Shown: positions 7,659 to 15,628, counted from the first letter of the stretch. The stretch is DNA of 36,898 nt from Clostridium sp. CAG:964 (GCA_000435335.1 FR891339.1:1-36898); one strand, 5' to 3'. Numbers and translations are program-made. The notes: generated from the letters alone by a model not told the origin.

Positions 7659-8831
7659 TTATTTTCTTTCCTGCAAAAACTCTTCAATACGCTTTAGAGC
7701 TTCCATAATGTGCTTAACCGAAAAGGAATAAGACACTCTTACAAAGCCCTCTCCGCTTTCTCCAAAGGCGTTGCCCGGTACAACGGCTACGCTTTTAGAC
7801 TTTAGCAGCTCCATACAAAAGTCCTCGGAGGTCATACCTGTGCTTTTAATACACGGAAAGGCATAGAACGCACCCTCCGGCTCAAAGCAGGTTAGTCCCA
7901 TTTCGTTGAACTTTTCAACCACCAAGCGTCTGCGCATATCGTATTCATCACGCATAGCGGTAATATCCTTGTCGCCGTTTTTAAGAGCCTCTATGGCAGC
8001 ATACTGTGCTGTTGTAGGGGCACTCATAATGCCAAATTGGTGCAGCTTTGTCATAGCGTCTGTAATAGGCTTTGGCGCTAGGGAGTAGCCCAATCTCCAG
8101 CCGGTCATTGAGTATGACTTTGAAAAGCCGCTTACTACTACTGTACGCTCCTTCATACCCTCAAGCTCCGCTATAGATACATGCTGCTTGCCGTTATATG
8201 TAAGCTCGGCATATATTTCGTCCGACAGCACAAAAAGGTTATGCTTTTTAATAATAGGTGCAATTTTTTCAAGGTCAGACCTTTCCATAATTCCGCCTGT
8301 AGGGTTGTTGGGGTATGGCAAAACAAGTATTTTTGATTTTGGTGTTATTGCCTTTTCCAAAAGCTCGGGTGTAATCTTAAATTTATCCTCTGCTCTGGTT
8401 TCAACAACTACAGGCTCTCCGTCTGCCATTTCTGCCAAGGGCTTATAGCAGACAAAGCTAGGCTCCGGTATAAGCACCTGATCGCCTATATTTACAAGTG
8501 TACGCATGGTAAGGTCAATAGCCTCCGAACCGCCTACGGTTACCAGGCAATTTTCATTGCCCTTATAGGATACATTAAATCTTCTTTTGTAATAACCGCA
8601 AATTTCTTCTCTTAATTCAGTTAAGCCCTTGTTGGAGGTGTACCTTGTGTTTCCAAGGCGAAGAGAGTTAATACCCTCCTCTCTGATATGCCACGGGGTT
8701 TTAAAATCCGGCTCACCTATTGAAAGTGATATTACATTATCCATTTCGCTGGCAATATCAAAAAATTTTCTTATACCCGACGGCTTTACTGCTTTTATTT
8801 TCTCGTTTATTACCTCATCGTAGTTTATCAC
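7659..8831 (-). CDS. class I/II pyridoxal-phosphate aminotransferase
   Basis: The 390-residue protein is a fold-type I aminotransferase of the aspartate/aromatic (PatA-like) subgroup. PLP contacts are visible: N176 in YPNNPTGG, D204 and Y207 in SDEIYAEL, the Schiff-base lysine K238 in SGFSKSYSMTGWR, and R246. SIGEPDFKTP near residue 37 is the substrate-side motif. The exact amino donor cannot be read from sequence. It starts at GTG, whose bases overlap the TGA of the upstream Lrp gene (GTGA, 4 bases), so the two are translationally coupled. A regulator-enzyme pair of this kind suggests amino-acid-responsive control of the transaminase. Confidence 0.93.
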   Translation of the reverse strand: MINYDEVINEKIKAVKPSGIRKFFDIASEMDNVISLSIGEPDFKTPWHIREEGINSLRLGNTRYTSNKGLTELREEICGYYKRRFNVSYKGNENCLVTVGGSEAIDLTMRTLVNIGDQVLIPEPSFVCYKPLAEMADGEPVVVETRAEDKFKITPELLEKAITPKSKILVLPYPNNPTGGIMERSDLEKIAPIIKKHNLFVLSDEIYAELTYNGKQHVSIAELEGMKERTVVVSGFSKSYSMTGWRLGYSLAPKPITDAMTKLHQFGIMSAPTTAQYAAIEALKNGDKDITAMRDEYDMRRRLVVEKFNEMGLTCFEPEGAFYAFPCIKSTGMTSEDFCMELLKSKSVAVVPGNAFGESGEGFVRVSYSFSVKHIMEALKRIEEFLQERK

Positions 8832-9310
8832 AGTATAATACTCCTTTTGTCATCCTCATCATTACCGCTGTCGAATTCTATGCCGCTTTCCTTGTAGGTT
8901 TTCAGCTTAAATCGAGTGCTTGTGGCAACAACTGCGTCAATGGTAGAAAGCTTTTTGGCTACAAACATAGCAATGTCTGTTACACTTGCACCCTTTACAA
9001 GCACAAGCAAATCGTAAGAGCCTGCCATTAGGTATACCGACTCTACCTCGTCAAAATTCATAATTTCCTGTGCAATGCTGTCAAAGCCGGTATCCTTTTC
9101 AGGTGTAACGGTAAGCGCTATATAGGCTGTTGCGTCTGCACCCTTTACCTTATCGTAGTCAATTACGGCTTGGTAGCCTTTTATAACGCCGTCCTTTTCG
9201 TATTGCTTTATTTGCTTTTCAATGTAGTCTTCAGGCTCGCCAAGCATTGTGGCTATTTCTTTATATGTTAAGTTACTGTTTTCGCTAAGAAGCTTTAAAA
9301 TTTTATCCAT
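8828..9310 (-). CDS. Lrp/AsnC-family transcriptional regulator
   Basis: The 160-residue protein has an N-terminal helix-turn-helix (ENSNLTYKEIATMLGEPE, about 10-27) and a RAM/ACT-like effector domain (about 60-140) containing AGSYDLLVLVKG. The family binds amino acids and assembles as octamers. I chose the ATG at 9308-9310, which sits 9 bases after AGGAG. A TTG three codons earlier would leave no spacing. The gene leads the operon and overlaps the aminotransferase by 4 bases, so that enzyme is its likely target. An unusual acidic tail (DSGNDEDDKRSIIL) follows the RAM domain. Confidence 0.92.
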   Translation of the reverse strand: MDKILKLLSENSNLTYKEIATMLGEPEDYIEKQIKQYEKDGVIKGYQAVIDYDKVKGADATAYIALTVTPEKDTGFDSIAQEIMNFDEVESVYLMAGSYDLLVLVKGASVTDIAMFVAKKLSTIDAVVATSTRFKLKTYKESGIEFDSGNDEDDKRSIIL

Positions 9311-9345
9311 AAAACACAACTCCTATTCATTTTAAGTTTAATGTA

Positions 9346-9374
9346 ATTATATAACAAACAGTCGTTACTGTCTA
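9346..9374 (-). promoter_or_regulatory. promoter of the Lrp-aminotransferase-ispE operon
   Basis: On the minus strand: TAGACA (9369-9374), a 17-bp spacer and TATAAT (9346-9351), ending about 35 bases before the Lrp start codon. Confidence 0.65.
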
Positions 9375-9422
9375 CAGCAAAGCCGGTTACTATGCTGTAA
9401 ATATTGAATTAGGGAGGGCTTT

Positions 9423-9443
9423 ATGTTAGAATTACTACTGTAA
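9423..9443 (+). CDS. possible six-codon leader peptide upstream of the pseudouridine synthase
   Basis: ATG TTA GAA TTA CTA CTG TAA encodes MLELLL, four of six residues being leucine. A strong AGGGAGGG ribosome site ends about 5 bases before the ATG, better than the site of the main gene. It stops 26 bases before the downstream start. It may be a translated leader that sets ribosome loading, or a chance reading frame after a purine-rich run. There is no comparative support here. Confidence 0.3.
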   Translation: MLELLL

Positions 9444-9469
9444 AACTTGCAAGGGCAGAGGTGCTGTGT

Positions 9470-10420
9470 GTGAAAGAAATAATTATTACCAAAAATGACG
9501 CCGGTCAGCGTTTGGATAAGTTTATAAGCAAACGCTTTAAAACAATGCCAAAGTCGCTTATGTATAAATACATACGAAAAAAATGCATTAAGGTAAATAA
9601 TAAACGCTGTGATATTTCTGCCTTTTTAAATGAAGGCGATGTGCTTAAGCTGTTTATTAAGGACGAATTTTTTGAGGAAGAAGAAAATGAAAGCTATGAA
9701 TTTTTGAAAGCACCTGCCAAGCTGGATATAATTTACGAGGACAGCAACATTTTACTTGTAAATAAAAAACCGGGAGTAATAGTACACCCGGACGAAAAAT
9801 ATCACTTTGACTCTCTTATAGCCCGTGTTTTGCATTACTTGTATGACAAAGGGGAGTACGACCCTAAGCAGGACAAGGCGTTTACACCGGCACTTGTAAA
9901 CAGAATAGACCGCAACACCGGCGGGATAGTTATTGCCGCTAAAAATGCTGAAAGCTTGCGGATATTAAACGCAAAAATGAAAACCAGAGAGCTTACAAAG
10001 CTCTACCTTTGCTTGGTGCAGGGTACGCTTAAAAGGCAAGAGGGGCTGCTAACAGGGTATTTAGAAAAAGACCAAAAGAAAAATAAGGTTAAAATACTGA
10101 AAAAGCCTACACAAAACAGTAAAATTGTAAAAACAAAATATACCGTTATAAAAAATATGGGCAATAACAGTCTTGTTGAGGTGGATTTGCTTACAGGAAG
10201 AACCCACCAAATAAGAGCACATATGGCAAGCATAGGTCATCCTCTTTTGGGCGATACAAAGTACGGCTACAAACGCAAGGGGGAAGATGATTTTTACAAA
10301 TACCAGGCGTTGTATGCTTACAAGCTTACATTTAACTTTGAAACTGACGGCGGCTGTATGAACTACTTAAACGGAAAAAGCTTTCAGGTGAGCAATGATA
10401 GTATTTGGTTTTTACACTAA
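9470..10420 (+). CDS. RluA-family 23S rRNA pseudouridine synthase
   Basis: The 316-residue enzyme converts uridines in RNA to pseudouridine. It has an N-terminal S4 RNA-binding domain (about 10-65, RLDKFISKRF) and the catalytic domain with NRIDRNTGG, where D147 is the nucleophile. RTHQIRAHMASIGHPLLGD is the conserved RluA C-terminal motif. RluC/RluD-like specificity for 23S rRNA is likely but cannot be fixed. I chose GTG at 9470, six bases after AGAGGTG; GTG at 9461 in the same frame would add three residues. It is a single-gene unit closed by a two-way terminator. Confidence 0.92.
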   Translation: MKEIIITKNDAGQRLDKFISKRFKTMPKSLMYKYIRKKCIKVNNKRCDISAFLNEGDVLKLFIKDEFFEEEENESYEFLKAPAKLDIIYEDSNILLVNKKPGVIVHPDEKYHFDSLIARVLHYLYDKGEYDPKQDKAFTPALVNRIDRNTGGIVIAAKNAESLRILNAKMKTRELTKLYLCLVQGTLKRQEGLLTGYLEKDQKKNKVKILKKPTQNSKIVKTKYTVIKNMGNNSLVEVDLLTGRTHQIRAHMASIGHPLLGDTKYGYKRKGEDDFYKYQALYAYKLTFNFETDGGCMNYLNGKSFQVSNDSIWFLH

Positions 10421-10424
10421 ACAA

Positions 10425-10472
10425 AAAGGTCACGAATGCACTTACTTAATGCATTTGTGACCTTTGCTTTTT
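10425..10472. terminator. two-way terminator between converging genes
   Basis: A 16-bp stem with one mismatch (AAAGGTCACGAATGCA at 10425-10440 with TGCATTTGTGACCTTT at 10450-10465) is followed by GCTTTTTGG on the plus strand and preceded by a short A-run for the minus strand. Confidence 0.8.
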
Positions 10473-10480
10473 GGTATTAA

Positions 10481-10921
10481 TTAGTTGTGAAAATCATCAA
10501 TACAGTCAGGGCAGTCCGGCATATCAAAATCATCAGGCATATGCGGGCTGTGTGCAGGGTGGGGCATACCGCCCACTACCTCGCCACGGCGTACCGACAG
10601 CCTCTGCTTTTCTTGCTCTGTAAGCTCTGACAGGGTATCCTTAAATTCTCTGGAATTCTTAATATTCTTTATTACAAGGCTTGGAGAGGTAACATCCTGT
10701 GAATGCAGGGTAATTGTGCCTAAGCCAAACATTTTCTGAAACAGCGAGCGGGAATACTCCATATCAAGTATTCTGTAATGCAGTATTTCATTTTCTTTTG
10801 TTACCAGAAGACCTGTTTCTACTACCAGCTTTTTCTTGTAGATTATATACTTCGTAAAAGTAAAGGGAAGTCCAAAGAAGAGCCAACGCTTTCTTTCACG
10901 GGTAATTTCTGTATCTGCCAT
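10481..10921 (-). CDS. bacterial PH-domain (bPH2/YdbS-like) protein with a His/Cys/Asp tail
   Basis: The 146-residue protein carries a bacterial pleckstrin-homology domain (about 22-100) with YIIYKKKLVVETGLL and the family's ILDMEYSRSLFQKMFGLGTI. The short hydrophobic stretch WLFFGLPFTF (13-22) may attach it to the membrane but is too short for a certain transmembrane helix. Residues 117-146 are an unusual tail: H121, H124, H127, C137-x-x-C140, H145 and many Asp and Pro, which looks able to bind a metal. The function is unknown. It lies 15 bases after pfkA on the same strand and is probably cotranscribed. ATG follows GGGAGG. Confidence 0.8.
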   Translation of the reverse strand: MADTEITRERKRWLFFGLPFTFTKYIIYKKKLVVETGLLVTKENEILHYRILDMEYSRSLFQKMFGLGTITLHSQDVTSPSLVIKNIKNSREFKDTLSELTEQEKQRLSVRRGEVVGGMPHPAHSPHMPDDFDMPDCPDCIDDFHN

Positions 10922-10936
10922 ATAAGCCTCCCTTTA

Positions 10937-12019
10937 TTATTGGTCACCAAAGGATATACCTACGGCTCTTGCACACTTAATTTCGTCGCAGTCAACCGGT
11001 ACTGTTTTCAGCTTGCCTGCAACCTCCTCCAGTGGAACAGGAACAATTTTGTCGCCCTGCAGTGCCACCATATTGCCGTATTTTTCCTCTACAATAAGCT
11101 GTGCTGCGGCAGCACCAAGGCTTGTAGACAAGAAACGGTCATATGGGCAGGTTTCGCCGCCTCTTTGCATGTGGCCCGGTACGGTAATTCTTGTTTCGTG
11201 TCCTGTTTTTTCCTGTATTTGTGCTGCAAGCTGTGAAGTAAATGTTCCGTTAGGCTGTGCCATAACAGCAGCCTTTCTGTCTTTTTTGGAAAGCTCTGCA
11301 ACCTCCTTAGGTACAGCACCCTCTGCCATTGCAATTACTGTAAAGTGCTTTCCGTTACGCTCTCTTTCCTCAATCTTTTTAACTATATTGTCAACAGAAT
11401 AAGGAATCTCCGGCAGCAGTATAACATCTGCTCCGCCTGCTACGCCGGCATATAGAGTAAGCCAGCCAACCTTGTGCCCCATAACCTCTACAACAAAAAT
11501 TCTGCTGTGAGATGTAGCTGTGGTGTGAATAGCGTCTAGGCAGTAGGTAGCTACATTTATGCCGCTTTGGAAGCCAAAGGTTTTGTCTGTGCCCCATAGG
11601 TCGTTGTCTATTGTCTTAGGCAGAGAAACAATGTTGCAGCCCTCTTCTCTAAGTAAATTGGCAGTTTTTTGAGAGCCGTTGCCGCCTAAAATAACAAGGC
11701 AGTCAAGCTTTAGGTACTTATAAGTTTTTTTCATACAGGCTACCTTGTCTATACCGTCTTCACCAATAATACGCATTAGCTTAAACGGCTGGCGGGATGT
11801 TCCCAAAATTGTACCGCCAATGCTCAAAATTCCCGAAAAATCTTCAGGCTTCATCTTTTTGTAGTCACCATGAATTAATCCCTTGTAGCCGTTCAAAATG
11901 CCTATAATTTCAACATCTTTTTCACCGTAATACTCATACAGTGCCTTAGCCACGCCTCTCATAGTTGCGTTAAGCCCCTGGCAGTCGCCGCCGCTTGTTA
12001 AAAAGCCGACTCTTTTCAT
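10937..12019 (-). CDS. pfkA: 6-phosphofructokinase, mixed-type (group III) signature
   Basis: The 360-residue enzyme phosphorylates fructose 6-phosphate in glycolysis. It has GFLTSGGDCQGLNA (5-18), LGGNGSQKTA (111-120), the catalytic loop LPKTIDNDLWGTD (133-145; D138 is the base) and EVMGHKVGW. The two residues that track phosphoryl donor disagree with a plain ATP enzyme: G115 (E. coli G104) favours ATP, while K135 (E. coli G124) is the residue of PPi enzymes. The usual GGDGS Asp is N114. This pattern belongs to the long group III branch, for which ATP use is more likely but not certain. I chose the ATG 9 bases after AGAGAGG; the ATG at 12028 overlaps that site. It probably leads a two-gene operon with the PH-domain gene. 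Confidence 0.92.
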   Translation of the reverse strand: MKRVGFLTSGGDCQGLNATMRGVAKALYEYYGEKDVEIIGILNGYKGLIHGDYKKMKPEDFSGILSIGGTILGTSRQPFKLMRIIGEDGIDKVACMKKTYKYLKLDCLVILGGNGSQKTANLLREEGCNIVSLPKTIDNDLWGTDKTFGFQSGINVATYCLDAIHTTATSHSRIFVVEVMGHKVGWLTLYAGVAGGADVILLPEIPYSVDNIVKKIEERERNGKHFTVIAMAEGAVPKEVAELSKKDRKAAVMAQPNGTFTSQLAAQIQEKTGHETRITVPGHMQRGGETCPYDRFLSTSLGAAAAQLIVEEKYGNMVALQGDKIVPVPLEEVAGKLKTVPVDCDEIKCARAVGISFGDQ

Positions 12020-12093
12020 ATTAAACATCCTCTCTAGCTATATATTTATGCCTGCCGCCCCTGCATACAGCAAGGCTTTATTTGTGCAGGCCT

Positions 12094-12099
12094 ATTATA
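12094..12099 (-). promoter_or_regulatory. probable pfkA -10 element
   Basis: On the minus strand a perfect TATAAT lies about 75 bases before the pfkA start. No good -35 hexamer is seen 17-18 bp upstream. The predicted leader contains GCCTGC and GCAGGC arms that could form a hairpin. Confidence 0.4.
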
Positions 12100-12156
12100 C
12101 TACCCTATGCTCAGGAAAAAAGCATTAATAATTCGGTATTTTACAAGATTTTTTCG

Positions 12157-12204
12157 CAAGAAAAGGGTTGTACCTACCGACATACACCGGTAAATACACC
12201 CCTT
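12157..12204 (-). terminator. terminator of the asd-dapA-dapB-ACT operon
   Basis: On the minus strand, interrupted arms AAGGGG-TGTA-ACCG pair with CGGT-TACA-CCCTT (12163-12204) and are followed by TTTTCTTG. It begins about 16 bases after the stop codon of the ACT gene. Confidence 0.7.
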
Positions 12205-12219
12205 GCTTCATAACAATAT

Positions 12220-12672
12220 TTATGAATCCAGACAAGTGCTTAGTGCCTTGTATGCTTGCTCAAAAACAGCGTCAGTTACCAGTACAGACACCTGCACCTG
12301 TGACGTTGTAACAATACGCAGGTCTATATTAGAATCGGCAATAGCTCTGAAAATTTTTGAGGCCACGCCCGGATGGTCTGCCATATCGTTATCTGTTAGA
12401 CTTATAATAGAGTTGCCGCTGCTGACTATAGGTTTAATATTCTTGCTTTTAAGCTTTGAGGTATAGCCCAGCAAAGGCATAAGATCGTCATCGTTTATAG
12501 TGAACGAAACAGATGTGCTGCTCCCCTGTACAGGGGATAATGAAATCATATCAATATCGATATTCAAGGCGGCAATGTCCTCAAATACCGAAGCAATAAA
12601 ATCCATATCCACAGGAGCATTTCTTAGTGTTACAAGCGTAACATCGCTAGATACCTGAATTTTTGCACTCAT
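12220..12672 (-). CDS. free-standing aspartokinase-type ACT-ACT regulatory protein
   Basis: The 150-residue protein consists only of two ACT domains (about 9-75 and 88-150) matching the regulatory C-terminus of aspartate kinase. Visible motifs are PVDMDFIASVFEDIAALNID, the second-domain HPGVASKIFRAIADSNIDL, and IVTTSQVQVSVLV, which corresponds to the aspartokinase effector/interface strand. No kinase domain precedes it: the ATG sits 9 bases after GGGAG, 21 bases downstream of dapB. It is the last gene of the asd-dapA-dapB operon, so it may sense lysine or threonine and act on a separately encoded aspartokinase or on a Dap enzyme. In B. subtilis the LysC beta subunit is likewise a catalytic-domain-free ACT protein, but it is made from within lysC. 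Confidence 0.85.
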   Translation of the reverse strand: MSAKIQVSSDVTLVTLRNAPVDMDFIASVFEDIAALNIDIDMISLSPVQGSSTSVSFTINDDDLMPLLGYTSKLKSKNIKPIVSSGNSIISLTDNDMADHPGVASKIFRAIADSNIDLRIVTTSQVQVSVLVTDAVFEQAYKALSTCLDS

Positions 12673-12693
12673 ATTATACAACTCCCATATTTA

Positions 12694-13452
12694 TTATTTA
12701 CCCCGCAGCATATCTGACATATTGTACATACCCGGAGCTTTGTCACTTAAATAAACAGCCGCATTAATTGAACCGATAGCAAAAACCTCTTTTGACTGTG
12801 CCTGGTGCGTCAGCGTAACAACCTCGTCATGACCGGCAAAAATAACCTGATGCTCACCTACTATAGTGCCGCCACGAACGGCATGAATACCGATTTCGTT
12901 TTTCTCTCTCTTTTTTCTGTAGGAGTGGCGGTCATATACATACTGAGGCTCGTTTTCCATTACCTCGGATATGCCGTCGGCAATCATCAAAGCAGTGCCG
13001 CTTGGTGCGTCAAGCTTTTGGTTGTGGTGCTTTTCGATAATTTCAATATCAAAGGCACTGCCTAAGATTTCAGCAGCCTTTTTTGAAAGCTCAATCAACA
13101 GGTTAATGCCCAATGACATATTTCCGGAATGGAAAATAGCCACTTTTTTGGACGCCTTCTCAATATCTGCAATTTGTTCCTTGGAAAAGCCTGTTGTACA
13201 AATTACAGCAGGTACATTTTTGGAAACAGCATAATTTAAAAGTCCTGCAAGCACAGCCGGATTAGAAAAATCTATAATAGTGTCTGCTTTTTCCTGTACC
13301 TTGCTGAAATCGTCATATACAGGAAATTCAGCCGAACCGTCAGAAAAAACATCAACGCCGGCTACTACCTTGCAGTCATCTCTTTTTGCGATTTCTCTGG
13401 CAATTACCCTGCCCATTTTTCCACTGCAGCCACTTAAAATAATATTTGTCAT
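12694..13452 (-). CDS. dapB: 4-hydroxy-tetrahydrodipicolinate reductase
   Basis: The 252-residue enzyme reduces hydroxytetrahydrodipicolinate with NAD(P)H on the way to diaminopimelate and lysine, and to spore dipicolinate precursors. The dinucleotide fold starts at GCSGKMGR (8-15). The substrate motif EKHHNQKLDAPSGTA (140-154) supplies the catalytic H142/H143 and K146. Length is slightly short of the E. coli enzyme, as is usual in Clostridia. It is third in the asd-dapA-dapB-ACT operon; AAGGAAAG precedes the ATG. Confidence 0.96.
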   Translation of the reverse strand: MTNIILSGCSGKMGRVIAREIAKRDDCKVVAGVDVFSDGSAEFPVYDDFSKVQEKADTIIDFSNPAVLAGLLNYAVSKNVPAVICTTGFSKEQIADIEKASKKVAIFHSGNMSLGINLLIELSKKAAEILGSAFDIEIIEKHHNQKLDAPSGTALMIADGISEVMENEPQYVYDRHSYRKKREKNEIGIHAVRGGTIVGEHQVIFAGHDEVVTLTHQAQSKEVFAIGSINAAVYLSDKAPGMYNMSDMLRGK

Positions 13453-13484
13453 TTTAAACTTTCCTTATACTTATATACTACAAA

Positions 13485-14375
13485 TTACTTTACTAAACCG
13501 TACTTCTGCATTACAGCCTTTAGCTCTGCCTTTTTGCTGTCACTAAGCGAAACTAACGGAAGTCTGCATTCACCGCAGTTAAAGCCCATCATATTAACAG
13601 CCTCTTTAACCGGAATAGGGTTTACATCGCAGAACATTGCGTTCATTAGCTCTAAATAGTGCAGGTGCTGCTTTGCTGCTTCTGCAAAGTTACCGTCAAG
13701 ACACAGCTGAGCAATGTTGTGCATTTCCTTTGGCATAATATTTGAAAATACAGAAATTACACCCTTGCCGCCCAACGACATAATAGGTACTGTAAGGTCG
13801 TCGCAGCCTGTGTACATTGTAAGGTTGTCACCGCACAGTGCCAGTGTTTCTGCAGCAGCGCCTACATTGTCGTTTGCCTCTTTAGTGGCAACAATGTTAG
13901 GGTGCTTTGCAAGCTCTGCGTATGTTGCAGGCTTAATATTACAGCCTGTTCGGCTAGGCACATTGTAAACAATCATAGGAATGTCTACAGAATCCGCAAT
14001 TTTTGTAAAATGAGCAACCAAACCTGCCTGTGAGGTTTTGTTGTAGTAAGGTGTTACCGACAATACACCGTCAGCACCCATATTTTTAGCTTCTTTTGTA
14101 AGCTCTACGGCATAGGCGGTGTCGTTGCTGCCTGTGCCTGCTATTACAGGAACTCTGCCGTTTACCTTTTCTAAGGTGTATTCTATAACCTTGCAGTGCT
14201 CTTGGTGATCCATACAAGCCGACTCGCCTGTAGTACCGCAAGCCAAAATAGCATCTGTTCCGTTTTCTATTTGAAAATCTATTAATTTACCGTACTCACT
14301 GTAGTTAATTGAACCGTCAGGGTTCATAGGTGTAACAATAGCTACACAACTACCCGTAAAAATAGGCTCTTGCAT
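13485..14375 (-). CDS. dapA: 4-hydroxy-tetrahydrodipicolinate synthase
   Basis: The 296-residue TIM-barrel enzyme condenses pyruvate with aspartate semialdehyde. Active-site residues are visible: T48-T49 in GTTGES, Y138 in YNVPSRTG, and the Schiff-base lysine K165 in VATKEAND. R142, which binds the substrate carboxylate, is in SRTG. Length is typical. It lies between asd and dapB, 27 bases after asd, with a GGGGGT ribosome site before the ATG. Confidence 0.97.
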   Translation of the reverse strand: MQEPIFTGSCVAIVTPMNPDGSINYSEYGKLIDFQIENGTDAILACGTTGESACMDHQEHCKVIEYTLEKVNGRVPVIAGTGSNDTAYAVELTKEAKNMGADGVLSVTPYYNKTSQAGLVAHFTKIADSVDIPMIVYNVPSRTGCNIKPATYAELAKHPNIVATKEANDNVGAAAETLALCGDNLTMYTGCDDLTVPIMSLGGKGVISVFSNIMPKEMHNIAQLCLDGNFAEAAKQHLHYLELMNAMFCDVNPIPVKEAVNMMGFNCGECRLPLVSLSDSKKAELKAVMQKYGLVK

Positions 14376-14402
14376 TAATATTACCCCCGTTGGATATTTT
14401 TA

Positions 14403-15482
14403 TTAATCGTCCAGGTAACCCTCGGCGCACAGCAGTTCTGCCATAAGAACCGCACCGCCTGCAGCACCTCTTAATGTGTTGTGTGACATACAAACAAACT
14501 TGATTGTATACTGTGTGTCCTCTCTAAGTCTGCCGATAGAAACAGCCATACCGTTTTCAAGATTTCTTTCACTGTTAATCTGTGGTCTGTCAGGCTCTGT
14601 AAAGTAGTGCAGGAACTGCTTTGGTGCACTTGGAAGCTCAAGCTCCTGTGCTCTGCCCTTGTAGTTTTCCCATCTTGAAATAATCTCGTCCATAGAAGCC
14701 TTTTTCTCAAGCTCTACAAACACTGCGGCTGTGTGACCGTCGCTGATAGGCACACGGATACACTGTGATGTAATAGAAGGAACTGTTGTGTCAACAATCT
14801 TGTCGCCCTCAATGTGTCCCCAAATCTTTAGAGGCTCCTTCTCGGACTTTTCTTCCTCGCCGCCGATGTAAGGAATAATGTTGTCTACCATTTCAGGCCA
14901 TGTTTTAAATGTTTTACCTGCACCGGAAATAGCCTGGTATGTACAAGCAAGAACCTTTTTAACACCTAAATCCATCAAAGGATGAATTGCAGGCACATAG
15001 CTTTGAAGCGAGCAGTTTGACTTTACAGCAATAAAGCCCTTCTTTGTTCCCAAACGCTTTCTCTGTGCAGGAATAATCTTTGCATGGTCAGCGTTAATTT
15101 CAGGAATAATCATAGGAACATCAGGTGTGTGTCTGTTGGCACTGTTATTTGACATAACAGGGCACTCTGCCTTTGCATAAGCCTCCTCAAGAGCCTTAAT
15201 TTCGTCCTTCTTCATATCTACTGCACAGAATACAAAGTCAACCTTTGATGCAACAGCCTCAACATCAGAAGCGTCCATAACCGTCATATCCGCAAACTTT
15301 TCAGGAATCGGCTTAGTCATAGCCCACTTAGCACCCACAGCGTCCTTGTATGCCTTGCCGGCAGAACGCTTGCTGGCAGCCAACGCTGCTACCTCAAACC
15401 AAGGGTGATTTTCAAGCAGTAGCGCAAATCTTTGGCCAACCATACCTGTTGCACCGATAATACCAACCTTATAATGTTTCAC
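14403..15482 (-). CDS. asd: aspartate-semialdehyde dehydrogenase
   Basis: The 359-residue enzyme makes aspartate semialdehyde from aspartyl phosphate with NADPH. It has the dinucleotide loop GATGMVGQR (10-18) and the catalytic cysteine C157 in VKSNCSLQSY. The later PISDGHTAAVFVE carries the catalytic His. The VKSNCSLQ context and length place it in the archaeal/fungal-like ASADH branch rather than the E. coli branch. It starts at GTG after AGGAGGAT. It is the first gene of the diaminopimelate operon and has a leader of about 110 bases. Confidence 0.95.
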   Translation of the reverse strand: MKHYKVGIIGATGMVGQRFALLLENHPWFEVAALAASKRSAGKAYKDAVGAKWAMTKPIPEKFADMTVMDASDVEAVASKVDFVFCAVDMKKDEIKALEEAYAKAECPVMSNNSANRHTPDVPMIIPEINADHAKIIPAQRKRLGTKKGFIAVKSNCSLQSYVPAIHPLMDLGVKKVLACTYQAISGAGKTFKTWPEMVDNIIPYIGGEEEKSEKEPLKIWGHIEGDKIVDTTVPSITSQCIRVPISDGHTAAVFVELEKKASMDEIISRWENYKGRAQELELPSAPKQFLHYFTEPDRPQINSERNLENGMAVSIGRLREDTQYTIKFVCMSHNTLRGAAGGAVLMAELLCAEGYLDD

Positions 15483-15593
15483 AATAAATATCCTCCTATA
15501 ATATACAATATGAAATTACTAATTATTATTTGCCTGTCAGACAAAAATATTGTAAAAGCCCATTAGGCACTGCCCGACAGCTATATAATCTTA
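15483..15593 (-). promoter_or_regulatory. leader of the asd operon
   Basis: About 110 bases of untranslated leader lie between the predicted start and asd. It holds paired arms CTGTC/GACAG enclosing GGGCAGTGCC and GGGC segments that could pair alternatively. It is too short for, and does not resemble, a lysine riboswitch or a T-box. Together with 15629-15853 this makes a gene-free stretch of 371 bases holding two divergent promoters. Confidence 0.3.
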
Positions 15594-15599
15594 CTTTAT

Positions 15600-15628
15600 A
15601 ATATACCACCTGCACCGATATATGTCAA
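15600..15628 (-). promoter_or_regulatory. promoter of the asd-dapA-dapB operon
   Basis: On the minus strand: perfect TTGACA (15623-15628), a 17-bp spacer and TATATT (15600-15605). Confidence 0.75.

Noticed and set aside
9461..9472. GTG at 9461 as the pseudouridine synthase start
   Set aside because: It lies inside the AGAGGTG ribosome site; the GTG at 9470 has proper spacing. The choice changes only three residues.
15483..15593. Lysine riboswitch or T-box upstream of asd
   Set aside because: The leader is too short and lacks the conserved T-box and lysine-element sequences.
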